NCBI GenBank assembly: GCA_025363025.1 | Contig: JANYEO010000007.1 | Span: 1-5,740 of the forward strand | Direction: 5' to 3' | From: Opitutia bacterium | GTDB lineage: Bacteria > Verrucomicrobiota > Verrucomicrobiia > Opitutales > JANYEO01 | Length of the DNA: 5,740 nt | Part shown: piece by piece, positions 5,640-5,740 of the stretch | Numbering within the stretch: position 1 is the stretch's first letter | How the letters are laid out: each line of letters opens with the position of its first letter | Notes under the pieces: model-generated | Told to the model about the DNA's origin: nothing | The model's database searches: none | What the model saw: the letters and a program-made list of their open reading frames with translations, nothing else | Program-made: the position numbers and the translations under genes

Positions 5640-5740
5640 CTACATCATCAATAGCAGGTTGCGTGCCTGCTTGATGACGCGGGTTACGTGTCTTTGGTGC
5701 TTGGCTGAAAGCTTGGTGATACGGCGTGGCAAAATTTTGC
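5640..5740 (-). CDS. rpsR: Small ribosomal subunit protein bS18, C-terminal 33 residues (5' part outside window)
   Basis: The complement of the right edge reads KILPRRITKLSAKHQRHVTR followed by VIKQARNLLLMM and a TAG stop. This matches the conserved C-terminus of bS18, whose usual form is KI-P-RITG-SAKHQR-L--AIKRAR-LALLP. bS18 binds the platform of the 30S subunit next to bS6. The normal Gly after RIT is Lys here, and the tail ends in LLLMM instead of the common LALLPF-like ending; both are mild variations. The rest of the gene and any rpsF, ssb or rplI neighbours lie beyond the right edge. The stop codon is 22 bases before the Sua5 start, with the Sua5 ribosome binding site in between, so the two genes are probably co-transcribed. 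Confidence 0.93.
   Translation of the reverse strand, partial: KILPRRITKLSAKHQRHVTRVIKQARNLLLMM

Overview
The window is a bacterial chromosomal housekeeping segment. Every gene I can support reads on the minus strand, so transcription runs from position 5740 down to 1. In that order it holds the 3' end of rpsR (ribosomal protein bS18), a full-length Sua5-type threonylcarbamoyl-AMP synthase, a long-chain type polyprenyl diphosphate synthase, an unrecognised protein with a very acidic tail, cysS (cysteinyl-tRNA synthetase), and the first 320 codons of thrS (threonyl-tRNA synthetase), which runs off the left edge. I see no rRNA, tRNA, CRISPR, integrase or transposase.

Organism: the base composition is moderate and coding is dense. 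Three features fit a lineage of the Planctomycetes-Verrucomicrobia-Chlamydiae (PVC) group, perhaps Verrucomicrobiota: the threonyl-tRNA synthetase has no TGS domain and carries a large insertion before its KPMNCP motif, the CysRS has a CCGPTVYGPAHIGN block, and most genes lack a Shine-Dalgarno sequence. This is an impression from remembered family members and was not tested by a search; confidence is low to moderate.

Layout: rpsR, Sua5 and the prenyl synthase are tightly packed (gaps of 22 and 34 bases) and probably form one transcript. A GC-rich hairpin overlaps the stop codon of the prenyl synthase, and a second inverted repeat lies in the 122-base gap before the acidic protein gene. Between the acidic protein gene and cysS sits the most unusual non-coding structure, a 122-base imperfect palindrome whose outer arms and central hairpin share the same centre. 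A short intrinsic-type terminator follows cysS, and a small AT-rich inverted repeat precedes thrS.

Functionally, four of the genes serve translation: bS18 in the 30S subunit, Sua5 for the t6A37 modification of ANN-decoding tRNAs, and two aminoacyl-tRNA synthetases. The prenyl synthase most likely makes the side chain of a respiratory quinone or a similar polyprenyl lipid. The acidic protein is the only gene of unknown role. I found no convincing new multi-gene system. The leads worth following are the palindromic element, the acidic protein and the architecture of the threonyl-tRNA synthetase.
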